From assembly GCA_900469445.1 (NCBI GenBank), contig UBXM01000026.1, positions 35,615-99,614 of the forward strand: DNA of 64,000 bases. The letters run 5' to 3'. Positions 42,687-52,703 of the stretch are shown in pieces (within the stretch, counting starts at the first letter, position 1; every line of letters begins with the position of its first letter). This DNA comes from Hyphomicrobiales bacterium. Its GTDB lineage: Bacteria; Pseudomonadota; Alphaproteobacteria; Rhizobiales; Rhizobiaceae. A model generated the notes under the pieces. It was given only the letters and a program-made list of their open reading frames with translations, was not told the DNA's origin and ran no database searches. The position numbers and the translations under genes were made by a program.

Positions 42687-44102
42687 TTACTGAAAATCGA
42701 AGGCACTCAGTCCCGTCACCATCTCGTCCAGGCCGAGTGGGCGGGTGATCGGCGGCTCGGCGCGCGCGAGACAGGCCTTGCGCTCACAGATGCGGCAGGC
42801 CGGGCCGGCCGCGACGGAAAAACCTTCGGACGGCAGGGCCGCTGCATAAACGACATCGGCCGAAAACCCGATATCGCAGCCGATGAGGATCGCGGTGCGC
42901 CTGATCCGCTCGCCGAAATCGGCCTGCGGGCCTTCAAGCGTCCTTGATATCGTCAGGAAAACATCCCCCTCCGGCATCTCGACCCGGTCGACCAGAATAC
43001 GACCTGGTTCGGCAAAGGCAGAATGGATACCGAGCTTCGGGCATCTGCCGCCGAAGCGCGACCGGGGAAACCCTTGCGCGCCCGCACATCGCACGACATT
43101 GCCGGCGTGATCGATCTCCATGAGAAAAAACGGAATGCCCGCCGCATCCGGGCGACAGAGAGAGGTCAATCGCGCCGCCGCCTGCTCGAAGGAAACGTCG
43201 AAACGCGAGCGCAGCATGTCAATGTCGTAGCGCGTACGCTGGGCAGCGGATAGAAATGCACCATAGGGCATGAGCAGGGCATGGGCCGCGTAACGGGCGA
43301 GCTCGAAGCGGGCGATACGGCGTGCTTCGTCCGTGTGCAGGGAGAGCCCGTCGAGTTCCGCATCGATCTGCGGGGCAAGCGCAAGCAGCGCCACTTCCAT
43401 CGCAAGTTCCCGGTTGCGGTCGAAGGGAGACAGTCTTTCCGACAGGAAAAGCCGCATGCTGTGGCGATCATAACGGCGGCGCAGGCTGGGCATGACATGG
43501 GTGGGCAGGGTGCGCACGGTAATGCCACGTTCGCTTTTCAGCCAGGATCGGAGGGCAGACGGCAGGTCGTCGCCCGCAGCAAAGGTTTTGGCCAGCGTCT
43601 CGGCGGCATCTTCGATGCGGGCAAAGAAATTCGGCCGTCGCTCCAGGGACTGACGCACCTCGTCGATCGGCATATGGCTGCCGGTTGACGCCATTTCCCG
43701 CCCCTCGCTTGCCAGAAGGGCCGCAAGATCGGAAAGCCGGCCGGCCTGTTCCCGGTAGGCGCGATAAAGCTTGACGGTGGCAAGTGCCGCGTTCGGCGCA
43801 GCCTCGGCCACCTCGACGATTTCCTGGTCACCGGGGATTTCACCGGCCAGAAGCGGATCGGCAAAGACTTCGCGCAGCTGGCCCGACAGGCCGCCGCCCT
43901 CGCCCTGAAGCGCATCGAGATCCACCTTATAGGTAGAGGCGAGCTTCAGGAGCAGTTGCACCGTCAGCGGTCGCTGATTGCGCTCGATGAGATTGAGATA
44001 GGATGGCGAAATCTCCAATGCGCCCGCCATGGCCGTCTGGGTCAGACCAAGCCCCAAACGAACACGCCGGACGCGACCTCCCGCAAACACTTTCCGCTCC
44101 AC
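42687..44102 (-). CDS. XRE regulator with ImmA/IrrE-type and short-chain acyl-CoA sensor domains (RamB/ScfR-like)
   Basis: A 471-residue regulator. It has an N-terminal XRE domain (VRRVRLGLGLTQTAMAGALE, ISPSYLNLIERNQRPLTVQL), a degenerate IrrE/ImmA-like peptidase domain ('ELARYAAHALLMPYGAFLSAAQ', lacking a clear HExxH) and a C-terminal DUF2083-type domain with cysteines 'VAAGPACRICERKACLARAEPPITRPLGLDE'. This architecture is that of RamB and PrpC-type regulators of acetate and glyoxylate metabolism. It starts with GTG at 44102 behind AGGAGG. It is divergent from aceA, its evident target. Confidence 0.9.
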   Translation of the reverse strand: MERKVFAGGRVRRVRLGLGLTQTAMAGALEISPSYLNLIERNQRPLTVQLLLKLASTYKVDLDALQGEGGGLSGQLREVFADPLLAGEIPGDQEIVEVAEAAPNAALATVKLYRAYREQAGRLSDLAALLASEGREMASTGSHMPIDEVRQSLERRPNFFARIEDAAETLAKTFAAGDDLPSALRSWLKSERGITVRTLPTHVMPSLRRRYDRHSMRLFLSERLSPFDRNRELAMEVALLALAPQIDAELDGLSLHTDEARRIARFELARYAAHALLMPYGAFLSAAQRTRYDIDMLRSRFDVSFEQAAARLTSLCRPDAAGIPFFLMEIDHAGNVVRCAGAQGFPRSRFGGRCPKLGIHSAFAEPGRILVDRVEMPEGDVFLTISRTLEGPQADFGERIRRTAILIGCDIGFSADVVYAAALPSEGFSVAAGPACRICERKACLARAEPPITRPLGLDEMVTGLSAFDFQ

Positions 44103-44116
44103 TCAAGACCTCCTCC

Positions 44117-44158
44117 TGTCAAAGTTTACGCGGCTCGATATTTACAAATTTTACAAAC
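44117..44158. promoter_or_regulatory. Repeated TTTACAAA sites between regulator and aceA
   Basis: TTTACAAA (44141-44148) and TTTTACAAAC (44149-44158) are direct repeats nine bases apart, and TGTCAAAGTTTAC (44117-44129) contains AAACTTTG in reverse, similar to the RamB core as I recall it. They sit directly upstream of the regulator gene and within the aceA divergent promoter. Confidence 0.45.
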
Positions 44159-44301
44159 TCATCTTCGGTTCTGTGTAAGTCGTGACAACGTAACTTCTTT
44201 TATATCATATACTTATAGAATTAACATTCGTCATTCTGTAAATCTTTCACATGGCTTTTTGGCATTATCCAAATGCTCAGGATCAAGTGGGAGAGACAAG
44301 C

Positions 44302-45591
<1,290 letters not shown>

Positions 45592-45633
45592 ATCCGGGGA
45601 TTGTGAACGGCCTCAACGGTTTGCGCCGTGATT

Positions 45634-45771
45634 GCCCCTCACCCTAACCCTCTCCCCGTAATAACGGGGAGAGGGGACGTGCCTCGCTTAATGTCGCGTT
45701 GACGGAGAGGCTCCGGCACAGGTCCTTCTCCCCGCCTGCGGGGAGAAGGTGGCGGCAGCCGGATGAGGGGC
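45634..45771. repeat. Rhizobial intergenic mosaic/palindromic repeat (RIME-like)
   Basis: Outer arms GCCCCTCACCC and GGATGAGGGGC flank two hairpins, CCCTCTCCCCG / CGGGGAGAGGG (45648-45675) and CCTTCTCCCCGC / GCGGGGAGAAGG (45724-45749). This is a familiar dispersed element of Rhizobiaceae genomes. A second, partial copy in the opposite orientation ends the window (63974-64000). It fills most of the 267-bp gap after aceA. Confidence 0.85.
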
Positions 45772-45858
45772 AGACGCCGACAGCCAATACGAGCGACGAA
45801 CTCGAATATCACCGACCAGCAGAGAGACCACCAAAACTCAAAGAGAGGAGACCCCGAA

Positions 45859-46110
45859 ATGACGATCCAGACACCCATCAAGACGCATGTCAAGGAAAGG
45901 GCGGAGGAGCAGGCAAGCGCCATGACCGCCGATCAGCAGGCAGCGATCCGCTCGCTTGCCAACGACCTTCACCGGCTGAACCATGCCGTCATGAAGGCGG
46001 TCGAGGCCGGCGTTTCGGTCGAGCTGATCCGCTCGGCCCGGCATCACGGCGGCGACGGCCACTGGGGTGACCTGATGGTTCCCGTCGTCATGACCAACAG
46101 GCTTCAATAA
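45859..46110 (+). CDS. Small conserved-looking protein downstream of aceA (83 aa)
   Basis: The ATG at 45859 has GAGAGGAG eight bases upstream. The product (MTIQTPIKTHVKERAEEQAS...) is soluble with a charged helical N-terminal half and a 'LIRSARHHGGDGHWGDLMVPVVM' end. No family is recognised. It is separated from aceA by the RIME-like repeat and followed by a terminator. Confidence 0.7.
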   Translation: MTIQTPIKTHVKERAEEQASAMTADQQAAIRSLANDLHRLNHAVMKAVEAGVSVELIRSARHHGGDGHWGDLMVPVVMTNRLQ

Positions 46111-46214
46111 GCCTCGACACTCCCAGGACAAACACCGGTCATGACACGTACCGGGACCATGACGACCGTCGGCAAAAGCCGAGGCCGGCCATACCTTCTC
46201 CGTTCCCACGCAAA

Positions 46215-46246
46215 GAGAAAGGGCGACCAACCGGCCGCCCTTTCTC
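46215..46246. terminator. Bidirectional terminator
   Basis: An eleven-base perfect inverted repeat (GAGAAAGGGCG / CGCCCTTTCTC) with a ten-base loop between the 83-residue protein gene and the convergent chemoreceptor gene; pyrimidine-rich tails on both sides. Confidence 0.85.
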
Positions 46247-46276
46247 ATCTTGTCTCTTCGTCCTGACGCAAAACGG

Positions 46277-48121
46277 TCAGGCTGCCCGGTCGTAGCGGCG
46301 TTCTGCCTGTGGCGCTGCGGCGTCGATACGGAACTGCTGCAACAGGCCGAACAGGGCTTCGGTCTCGTCGGCCAGGCGGCGGCTCGCCTCGCTGGTCTCG
46401 GCCACCATCGCACCATTCTGCTGGGTCATCTGGTCCATCTGGTTGACGGACTGGTTGATGTTGGAAAGCGCTGCCGATTGGTCACGGCTGGCGGTGGCGA
46501 TCGTGTCGACATGCTGGCTGATGACGACGATCTCGCTGCTGATCGTGGCCAGAACTTCGCCTGCCTGCTGGACGAGCGAGGCGCCCTCGCCGACTTCATG
46601 GGTGGACTGGTTGATCAGACCCTTGATCTCCTTGGCGGCATCGGCGGAGCGCTGGGCCAGTTCACGCACTTCCTGCGCCACGACCGCAAATCCCTTGCCG
46701 GCGTCGCCTGCGCGGGCTGCCTCGATGCCGGCATTGAGCGCCAGAAGATTGGTCTGGAAGGCAATGTCGTCGATCACTTCGATGATCAACTCGATCTTCT
46801 GCGAGGCGTCTTCGATACGGCCCATCGCATCGACGGCATTCTTGACGACCACGCCGGAATTGTCGGCGCTTTTCTTGGTGTGGCTGACAGCCTCGTTGGC
46901 CTCGCGGGCACGATCTGCAGAGGAGCGGACGGTTGCCGTAATTTCCTCGACGGCGGCAGCGGTTTCTTCCAGCGAGGCCGCTTGGCTTTCGGTGCGGCGC
47001 GACAGGTCTGCGGAGGAATGGCTGAGATCCGCACTGCTTCTCTGGATCGCCATCGTGCTTTGACGGATATGCGCAAGCGTATCGCGCAGCTTGACGATCG
47101 AACCGTTGAAATCGCTGCGGAGTGGTTCGAGCTTGCCGGAGAACGGCTGGTCGATCGTGACGGAGAGATCGCCCTGGGAAAGACGCGACAGAGCCGTACC
47201 GAGTGCGGTGACGGCCTGATCGATCTGGCCATCGACCATGCGCTTGTCGCTGTCGTTACGCTCGCGCTCGGCTTCCGCCTCGGCACGTTGCATGTCGCTC
47301 TGATGCTCGATGCGCAGCTTTTCCAGCGCATTGTCGCGGAAGACCTGCAGAGCACGGGCAATGTTGCCGAATTCGTCGGTGCGCGCCGTGTAGGGAATTT
47401 CGGATGTGTTGTCGCCTTCCGAAATCGCACGCACCGAGCCGGTCAACACGCCGAGCGGGCGGATAAGGGCGCGGATGGCGAAATAGCTTGCGACGGCGAT
47501 GAAAAGAAGCGCGACCAGAGAGGAAATCAGCAGCCCCATGCCTGCAGAGGCGATATGGGCAAAATGAACCTCCATCGGAATACCAATGAAAAGAACGCCG
47601 CTGACGGCACCCGACGCATTCATGATGGGGTAATAGGCCGTCATGAAATCACGACCGAAAAGAACGGCCGGGCCATAATAGGCCTCGCCGCGGCTGAGCA
47701 TTGCCTGCGCCGGATGACCGGCAACGAGCTTAGTGCCAACGGCACGCTCACCTTTTTCGTTCTTCACATTGGTGGAAATGCGGACGTAGTCACTGCCCTG
47801 CTTTTCGAAGACGGTGGCAACGCCACCGATTGAACCGGCCGTGCGATCGACCAGATCATGTCCCTGGAGAGCACCTTCGCCGGCAGTAACCTTGGAAAGC
47901 TTGCCCTCCGAAAGCGTCGTCTTCGCTCCGGCTGCCGCCGTCTCGTAGATCAACGCCATCGTCCGAACGGACTTGTGCGTATCCTCGACGGCCGTTTCCA
48001 TGATGTCCTTGCGAAACGTGTTGTAGGCCAGACCTGCAACTGCAGAGACCGCAACTACGATGAGAAACAGACAGAGGAATACAATTTTAGTGACGACCGA
48101 AGAAGGAGCGATCTTTTTCAT
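46277..48121 (-). CDS. Methyl-accepting chemotaxis protein
   Basis: A 614-residue chemoreceptor. It has TM1 (IVFLCLFLIVVAVSAVAGLA), a periplasmic single-Cache domain (about 35-180, 'YVRISTNVKNEKGERAVGTKL', 'YYGPAVLFGRDFMTAYYPI'), TM2 (near 185-210), HAMP, then the signalling domain with the invariant hairpin 'IDDIAFQTNLLALNAGIEAARAGDAGKGFAVVAQEVR'. The C-terminus ends RRYDRAA, without a CheR-binding pentapeptide. The ATG at 48121 has AAAAGGG upstream; an extension to 48157 is rejected. The ligand is unknown, though sCache receptors often bind small organic acids. Confidence 0.95.
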   Translation of the reverse strand: MKKIAPSSVVTKIVFLCLFLIVVAVSAVAGLAYNTFRKDIMETAVEDTHKSVRTMALIYETAAAGAKTTLSEGKLSKVTAGEGALQGHDLVDRTAGSIGGVATVFEKQGSDYVRISTNVKNEKGERAVGTKLVAGHPAQAMLSRGEAYYGPAVLFGRDFMTAYYPIMNASGAVSGVLFIGIPMEVHFAHIASAGMGLLISSLVALLFIAVASYFAIRALIRPLGVLTGSVRAISEGDNTSEIPYTARTDEFGNIARALQVFRDNALEKLRIEHQSDMQRAEAEAERERNDSDKRMVDGQIDQAVTALGTALSRLSQGDLSVTIDQPFSGKLEPLRSDFNGSIVKLRDTLAHIRQSTMAIQRSSADLSHSSADLSRRTESQAASLEETAAAVEEITATVRSSADRAREANEAVSHTKKSADNSGVVVKNAVDAMGRIEDASQKIELIIEVIDDIAFQTNLLALNAGIEAARAGDAGKGFAVVAQEVRELAQRSADAAKEIKGLINQSTHEVGEGASLVQQAGEVLATISSEIVVISQHVDTIATASRDQSAALSNINQSVNQMDQMTQQNGAMVAETSEASRRLADETEALFGLLQQFRIDAAAPQAERRYDRAA

Positions 48122-48273
48122 AGCGAGCCCTTTTGGGAGTAGAATTCCCCCACACACTCGCCGAAAGAGGTGAAATTTTTCCTAAACTTGATTAAAGCCA
48201 ATAGCAAATCTTTAGATGCCAGCAGCAACGCGCCGGCAACCGTCCACAAGATCAAACTAATTTTGCGTACCGT

Positions 48274-48408
48274 TTAAAACAGTACCGGTACGGCAAGAAG
48301 TGCAGTCGTGGCTCCTACAGCAATCATCAGCAGGCTGAAACGAACGAGTTTTGCGCGGTCATCCGCCTTGGCAATTGCGATGGCGCGGGCACGGCGAGCA
48401 TTCGGCAT
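48274..48408 (-). CDS. Small single-span membrane protein (44 aa)
   Basis: The ATG at 48408 has GGAG nine bases upstream. The product begins MPNARRARAIAIAKADDRAK and then has one hydrophobic helix (FSLLMIAVGATTALLAVPVLF) to the stop. It resembles in design the 42-residue protein at 4037-4165: an Arg/Ala-rich N-terminus and one helix. No family recognised. The flanking 48122-48273 shows nothing else. Confidence 0.5.
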   Translation of the reverse strand: MPNARRARAIAIAKADDRAKLVRFSLLMIAVGATTALLAVPVLF

Positions 48409-48564
48409 GGACTGTAACTCCGAGACGATAATCAAACCTATAGTGGCAGCCTATCGGGATTTTGAACATGGAAATAAGCTGGCAATGTGGCAGGATCGGC
48501 CAGTTATATTAACAAGCCCTCAATCACGCCGTTACAACCGGGCGATACGCCCCGGCGACAAAGA

Positions 48565-49749
48565 TCAGAGAGCTTCACCGCAGACATGGCCGGAAGACCA
48601 GGCCCATTGGAAATTGTAGCCGCCAAGCCAGCCGGTAACGTCGACGCATTCTCCGATGAAGTAGAGGCCCGGCACGGACTTCGCCTGCATCGTTTTTGAA
48701 TCGAGCTCCGAAGTATTGATGCCGCCGAGGGTGACTTCCGCCGTGCGATAACCTTCCGAACCTGCGGGACGAATGCGCCAATCCTGGACGGAGGCTGCAA
48801 CCGCATCGAAAACCTTGTCGGAACAATCGGCAAGTTTCATTGCCGCCGGATGCTTTTCAGCGAAGAACTGTGCCAGCCGCTTGGGCAGGATTTCGGCAAG
48901 CGCTGTCTGCACGAGTTGCTTGCCGTTGGCCTTGCGCGCCGCCTTCAGCTCATCGGCAATCTGGCGATCCGGTTCGATCACAAGAGAGATCTCGTCGCCT
49001 TCGCGCCAATAGGATGAGATCTGCAGGATTGCAGGGCCGCTCAAGCCACGATGGGTGAAGAGCAGCGCCTCGCGAAAGGCAGTCTTGCCATGGCGAATTT
49101 CAGCGGGTGCTGCGATGCCCGAAAGCGGCGCGAGCTTTTCGAGGAGGACCGGATCGAGCGTCAGCGGCACAAGGCCGGGGCGCGTTTCGACCAGCTTCAG
49201 ATCGAACTGCCTGGCGATGTCATAAGCGAGACCAGTCGCACCCATTTTCGGGATCGACTTGCCGCCGGTGGCGACGACGACGGAGCGAGCTTCGATCGTC
49301 TCGCCAGTGGAGGTTACGATGCGAAAAACGTCCGTGGATTTCTCGACTGAGGTGACGCCGGTCTGCAATTCGAGCTTGGCCCTTGCCGCTTCCATTTCGG
49401 ACAGCAGCATGCGGATGATGTCCTTGGCGCTGTCGTCGCAGAACAGTTGGCCAAGCGTCTTTTCGTGAAAGGCGATTTTGTGCCGATTGACGAGATCGAT
49501 GAAATCCTGCGCCGAATAACGGGCGAGCGCGGATTTGACGAAATGCGGATTGGCAGAGAGATAATTCTTCGGGCTCGCATGGATATTGGTGAAGTTGCAG
49601 CGCCCGCCGCCGGAAATGCGGATCTTTTCGCCCGGTCCCTTGGCATGATCGAGAACCAGAACCGAGCGGCCCCGCGCACCTGCGCGGATGGCGCACATCA
49701 TGCCGGCCGCACCTGCGCCTAAAATCACCACATCGAATTTCCGGGCCAA
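48565..49749 (-). CDS. BaiN/YhiN (HI0933)-family NAD(P)/FAD-dependent oxidoreductase
   Basis: A flavoprotein with the Rossmann motif VVILGAGAAGMMCAIRAGARG, the family signature 'KGPGEKIRISGGGRCNFTNI' and the C-terminal 'GLYFIGECVDVTGWLGGYNFQWAWSSGHVCGEAL'. I choose the TTG at 49749 (394 residues) because AAGGAG lies six bases upstream; an ATG at 49797 would add 16 residues. The family is widespread and its physiological substrate is generally unknown. It is convergent with nothing and divergent from the glutamine-synthetase-like gene. Confidence 0.9.
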   Translation of the reverse strand: MARKFDVVILGAGAAGMMCAIRAGARGRSVLVLDHAKGPGEKIRISGGGRCNFTNIHASPKNYLSANPHFVKSALARYSAQDFIDLVNRHKIAFHEKTLGQLFCDDSAKDIIRMLLSEMEAARAKLELQTGVTSVEKSTDVFRIVTSTGETIEARSVVVATGGKSIPKMGATGLAYDIARQFDLKLVETRPGLVPLTLDPVLLEKLAPLSGIAAPAEIRHGKTAFREALLFTHRGLSGPAILQISSYWREGDEISLVIEPDRQIADELKAARKANGKQLVQTALAEILPKRLAQFFAEKHPAAMKLADCSDKVFDAVAASVQDWRIRPAGSEGYRTAEVTLGGINTSELDSKTMQAKSVPGLYFIGECVDVTGWLGGYNFQWAWSSGHVCGEAL

Positions 49750-49884
49750 ACGACACTCCTTGGACTTATGGCGGTTGCCGCCTCCGCTCTTCGCCATAGT
49801 TCACCCAAAGTCAACGCCTCCCCCTCGCCAATTGCCGCTCGGTGGTTATGATGGGAACATTCGATCAACCTCACCCGGTGTGTC

Positions 49885-51327
49885 ATGCCAACAAAGAAAG
49901 CCAATCCCGCTGCAGCTGAAGTCGGTACGGTCGCAAAGGCCGCCGTCGCCCAACCAACGCTGACCTCGCTTCGCGGCGTGACCGACTGGCAGGAGGCCGC
50001 CGCCTGGCTGCGCGCGCGCGGCATCGAGGATATCGAATGCATCACGCCCGACTTGGCCGGCGTTCCGCGCGGCAAGATGATGCCGTCGTCGAAATTCACC
50101 TCCAACACATCGCTGGCGCTGCCATCCGCTCTCTACCGGCACACGATTTCCGGCGAATATCCGGAGGAAACCGCGAGTTTTCGCTACGAGCCGCGCGACA
50201 GCGACCTGAAGCTTCTGCCGGATCTTTCGACCCTTTCCGTCGTGCCCTGGGAAACTGACCCGACGGCGCAGGTGATCTGCGATATCGTCAACACCGAAGG
50301 GACGGCCGTCGCCTATACGCCGCGCAACGTGCTGAAGAACGTCGTCAGGCTTTATAACGAGCGTGGCTGGAAGCCGGTCGTGGCGCCGGAAATCGAGTTT
50401 TATCTCGTCGCCAAGAATGACGACCCGGATTATCCGCTGCATCCGCCGAAGGGCCGGTCCGGTCGCGCCATTCTCGGCGGCCAGGGTTATTCGATCGCCG
50501 GCATCAACGAGTTCGACGAACTGATCGACGACATCTACCACTTCTCGGAAAAGCAGGGGCTGGAGATCGACACGCTGATCCATGAAGAAGGACCGGCGCA
50601 GCTCGAGATCAACCTTCGTCACGGCGATCCGGTGGAACTGGCCGACCAGGTGTTCATGTTCAAGCGCACGATCCGCGAGGCGGCGCTGAAACACGGTATC
50701 TATGCCACGTTCATGGCCAAGCCGATGCAGGGCCAGGCGGGGTCGGCCATGCATATCCATCAGTCGGTCGTCGATATCGATACCGGCAAGAACATCTTTT
50801 CGAAGAAGGACGGAAAACCTTCAAAGGAGTTCTTCCAGTTCATCGGCGGGATGCAAACCTATGTTCCGAAGGCGCTCGTCATGATGGCGCCCTATGTGAA
50901 CTCCTACCGGCGCCTGACACCTGACATGGCGGCACCGGTCAACACCGCCTGGGGTTACGACAATCGCACCACGGCGTTCCGCGTGCCCGTGTCCGATCCG
51001 GTTGCCCGGCGCGTGGAAAACCGGTTGCCGAGCTCGGATGCCAATCCCTATCTGGCGCTTGCCGCTTCGCTCGGCTGCGGTCTGCTCGGCATGATGAACA
51101 AGATCGACCCGACCCCGCCGACAGACGAATCCGCCAATGAAGGCGCGATCGACCTGCCGCGCGATCTGCTCAAGGCCGTCTCGCTGCTGGAAGAGGAGCC
51201 AGCTCTGGCAGACGTGTTCAGCAAGGAATTCATCGGCATCTATGCCGGCGTCAAGCGCGGCGAGTTCGAGACATTCATGCAGGTGATCAGCCCGTGGGAG
51301 CGCGAGTTCCTGCTTCTCAACGTTTGA
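49885..51327 (+). CDS. puuA: Glutamine synthetase-family protein, probable gamma-glutamylputrescine synthetase
   Basis: A 480-residue member of the glutamine synthetase family with 'DLAGVPRGKMMPSSKF', 'VAPEIEFYLV' (metal ligands), 'EEGPAQLEINLRHGDPVELADQVFMFKRTIREAALKHGIYATFMAKP' and 'RVPVSDPVARRVENRLPSSDANPYLALAASLG'. The GSAMHIHQS replaces the glutamine synthetase HxH context as in PuuA-like enzymes, and there is no adenylylation tyrosine motif. It precedes, by ten bases, a PuuB-like oxidase; together they would glutamylate and oxidise putrescine, fed by potFGHI. Another polyamine or amine substrate is possible. Confidence 0.85.
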   Translation: MPTKKANPAAAEVGTVAKAAVAQPTLTSLRGVTDWQEAAAWLRARGIEDIECITPDLAGVPRGKMMPSSKFTSNTSLALPSALYRHTISGEYPEETASFRYEPRDSDLKLLPDLSTLSVVPWETDPTAQVICDIVNTEGTAVAYTPRNVLKNVVRLYNERGWKPVVAPEIEFYLVAKNDDPDYPLHPPKGRSGRAILGGQGYSIAGINEFDELIDDIYHFSEKQGLEIDTLIHEEGPAQLEINLRHGDPVELADQVFMFKRTIREAALKHGIYATFMAKPMQGQAGSAMHIHQSVVDIDTGKNIFSKKDGKPSKEFFQFIGGMQTYVPKALVMMAPYVNSYRRLTPDMAAPVNTAWGYDNRTTAFRVPVSDPVARRVENRLPSSDANPYLALAASLGCGLLGMMNKIDPTPPTDESANEGAIDLPRDLLKAVSLLEEEPALADVFSKEFIGIYAGVKRGEFETFMQVISPWEREFLLLNV

Positions 51328-51337
51328 GGTGAGCCGC

Positions 51338-52627
51338 ATGGATACATGGCAGAGCCCGATCGCGCCGGGTCTTTCCTGGTATCAGGCAAGCGTCGACGAG
51401 CGCCCCACCTATGCTTCGCTCGATGGATCACAGACTGTCGACGTGACGATCATCGGCGGCGGTTATACCGGATTGCAGGCGGCTTATAATCTTGCCGCGG
51501 CCGGCGTTTCGGTGGCGTTGATCGAGGACGGTCATTTCGGCGACGGCGGTTCCGGCCGCAATGGCGGACAGCTGGGCACCGGCCAGCGCTGGTGGCCCGA
51601 AGAGGCTGAAAAGGAGCTGGGATACGAGCGCTCCAAGCTGCTGTTCGACATGGCAGAAAACGCCAAGCGTCATCTTCTCGATTTTGCGACAGTGCATGGT
51701 GTCGATATCGATTACATGCCGGGCCAGCTCAACGTGTCGCACAAACCGGGATATGAGCGCGAATACCGCGCCAATGCGGAGATCGCAGCCGAGCGCTACG
51801 ACTATCCACATGTGACCTTCATGGACAAGGCCGAGACGCAAGAGCGGGTCGGCACGAAGGATTATTATTGCGGTGTGCGCGATACCGGCACTGGCCATAT
51901 CCATCCGCTGAAGCTCTTGGTCGGGCTGGCGAAGGTGGCCAAGGCTGCAGGCGCGGGCATTTACGAGAATACCAAGGCGACGGCGATCCGCCGCGAGGGC
52001 GGCAAGATCAGGGTCGAGACGCCGAAAGGCACGCTGACTTCCGACCGGGTGCTGATCGCCACCAATGCCTATATCGGCGATCTGGAACCGATCACGTCTG
52101 CGCATGTGATGCCGATCGGTTCGTTCATTGCGGCAACCGAGCCGCTCGATGCATTCCCGCATGTCATTCCGGGCATGGAAGCGGTCTGCGACAGCCGCTT
52201 CGTGGTGCGTTATTTCCGCAAATCGAAGGACAACCGGCTGCTGTTCGGCGGTCGTGAGGTGTATAGTTCGAAGAACCCGAGCGATACGGCGGAGGCGATC
52301 CGCGGCCAAATCGTCGCCACCTATCCGGCGCTGAAGGATGTCCGGATTACCCATGCCTGGGGCGGCAATGTCGGGATCACCCTGCCGCGCCGGCCATTCG
52401 TGCGCGAGGTCATGCCGGGAGTGACATCGATCGGCGGTTATTCCGGCCATGGCGTGATGCTGTCAAATTACTGCGGCAAACTTTATGCTGAAATGGTCGC
52501 CGGGCGGAAAAGCGAACTCGACGCGCTTGCCGATCTTGATATACCCGCCTTTCCGGGAGGACATGCGATGCGTAAACCTCTGCTTTTCCTTGCATTAACC
52601 TGGTTCGCGCTAAGAGACCGTATTTGA
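51338..52627 (+). CDS. puuB: FAD-dependent oxidase, probable gamma-glutamylputrescine oxidase
   Basis: A 429-residue DAO-family flavoprotein. FAD motif 'VTIIGGGYTGLQAAYNLAAAGVSVALIEDGHFGDGGSGRNGGQLGTGQRW' near residues 33-82, then 'GHIHPLKLLVGLAKVAKAAGAGIYENTKA', 'TNAYIGDLEPITSAHVMPIGSFIAATEPLDA' and a C-terminal 'GVTSIGGYSGHGVMLSNYCGKLYAEM'. The ATG at 51338 has GAGGTGAG upstream. It forms an operon with the synthetase. It is the full-length relative of the partial gene at the start of the window. Confidence 0.88.
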   Translation: MDTWQSPIAPGLSWYQASVDERPTYASLDGSQTVDVTIIGGGYTGLQAAYNLAAAGVSVALIEDGHFGDGGSGRNGGQLGTGQRWWPEEAEKELGYERSKLLFDMAENAKRHLLDFATVHGVDIDYMPGQLNVSHKPGYEREYRANAEIAAERYDYPHVTFMDKAETQERVGTKDYYCGVRDTGTGHIHPLKLLVGLAKVAKAAGAGIYENTKATAIRREGGKIRVETPKGTLTSDRVLIATNAYIGDLEPITSAHVMPIGSFIAATEPLDAFPHVIPGMEAVCDSRFVVRYFRKSKDNRLLFGGREVYSSKNPSDTAEAIRGQIVATYPALKDVRITHAWGGNVGITLPRRPFVREVMPGVTSIGGYSGHGVMLSNYCGKLYAEMVAGRKSELDALADLDIPAFPGGHAMRKPLLFLALTWFALRDRI

Positions 52628-52703
52628 AGGCGACATTCAGGCTAGCCTTTTTAAATCGATTAGATTAAGACACACCCCAACCACACACGATGAAAGTTGA
52701 GCG

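Noticed and set aside
45634..45771. RIME-like hairpins as a riboswitch or sRNA for the downstream 83-residue gene
   Set aside because: The same sequence occurs again at the window end in another context, so it is a dispersed repeat rather than a gene-specific element.
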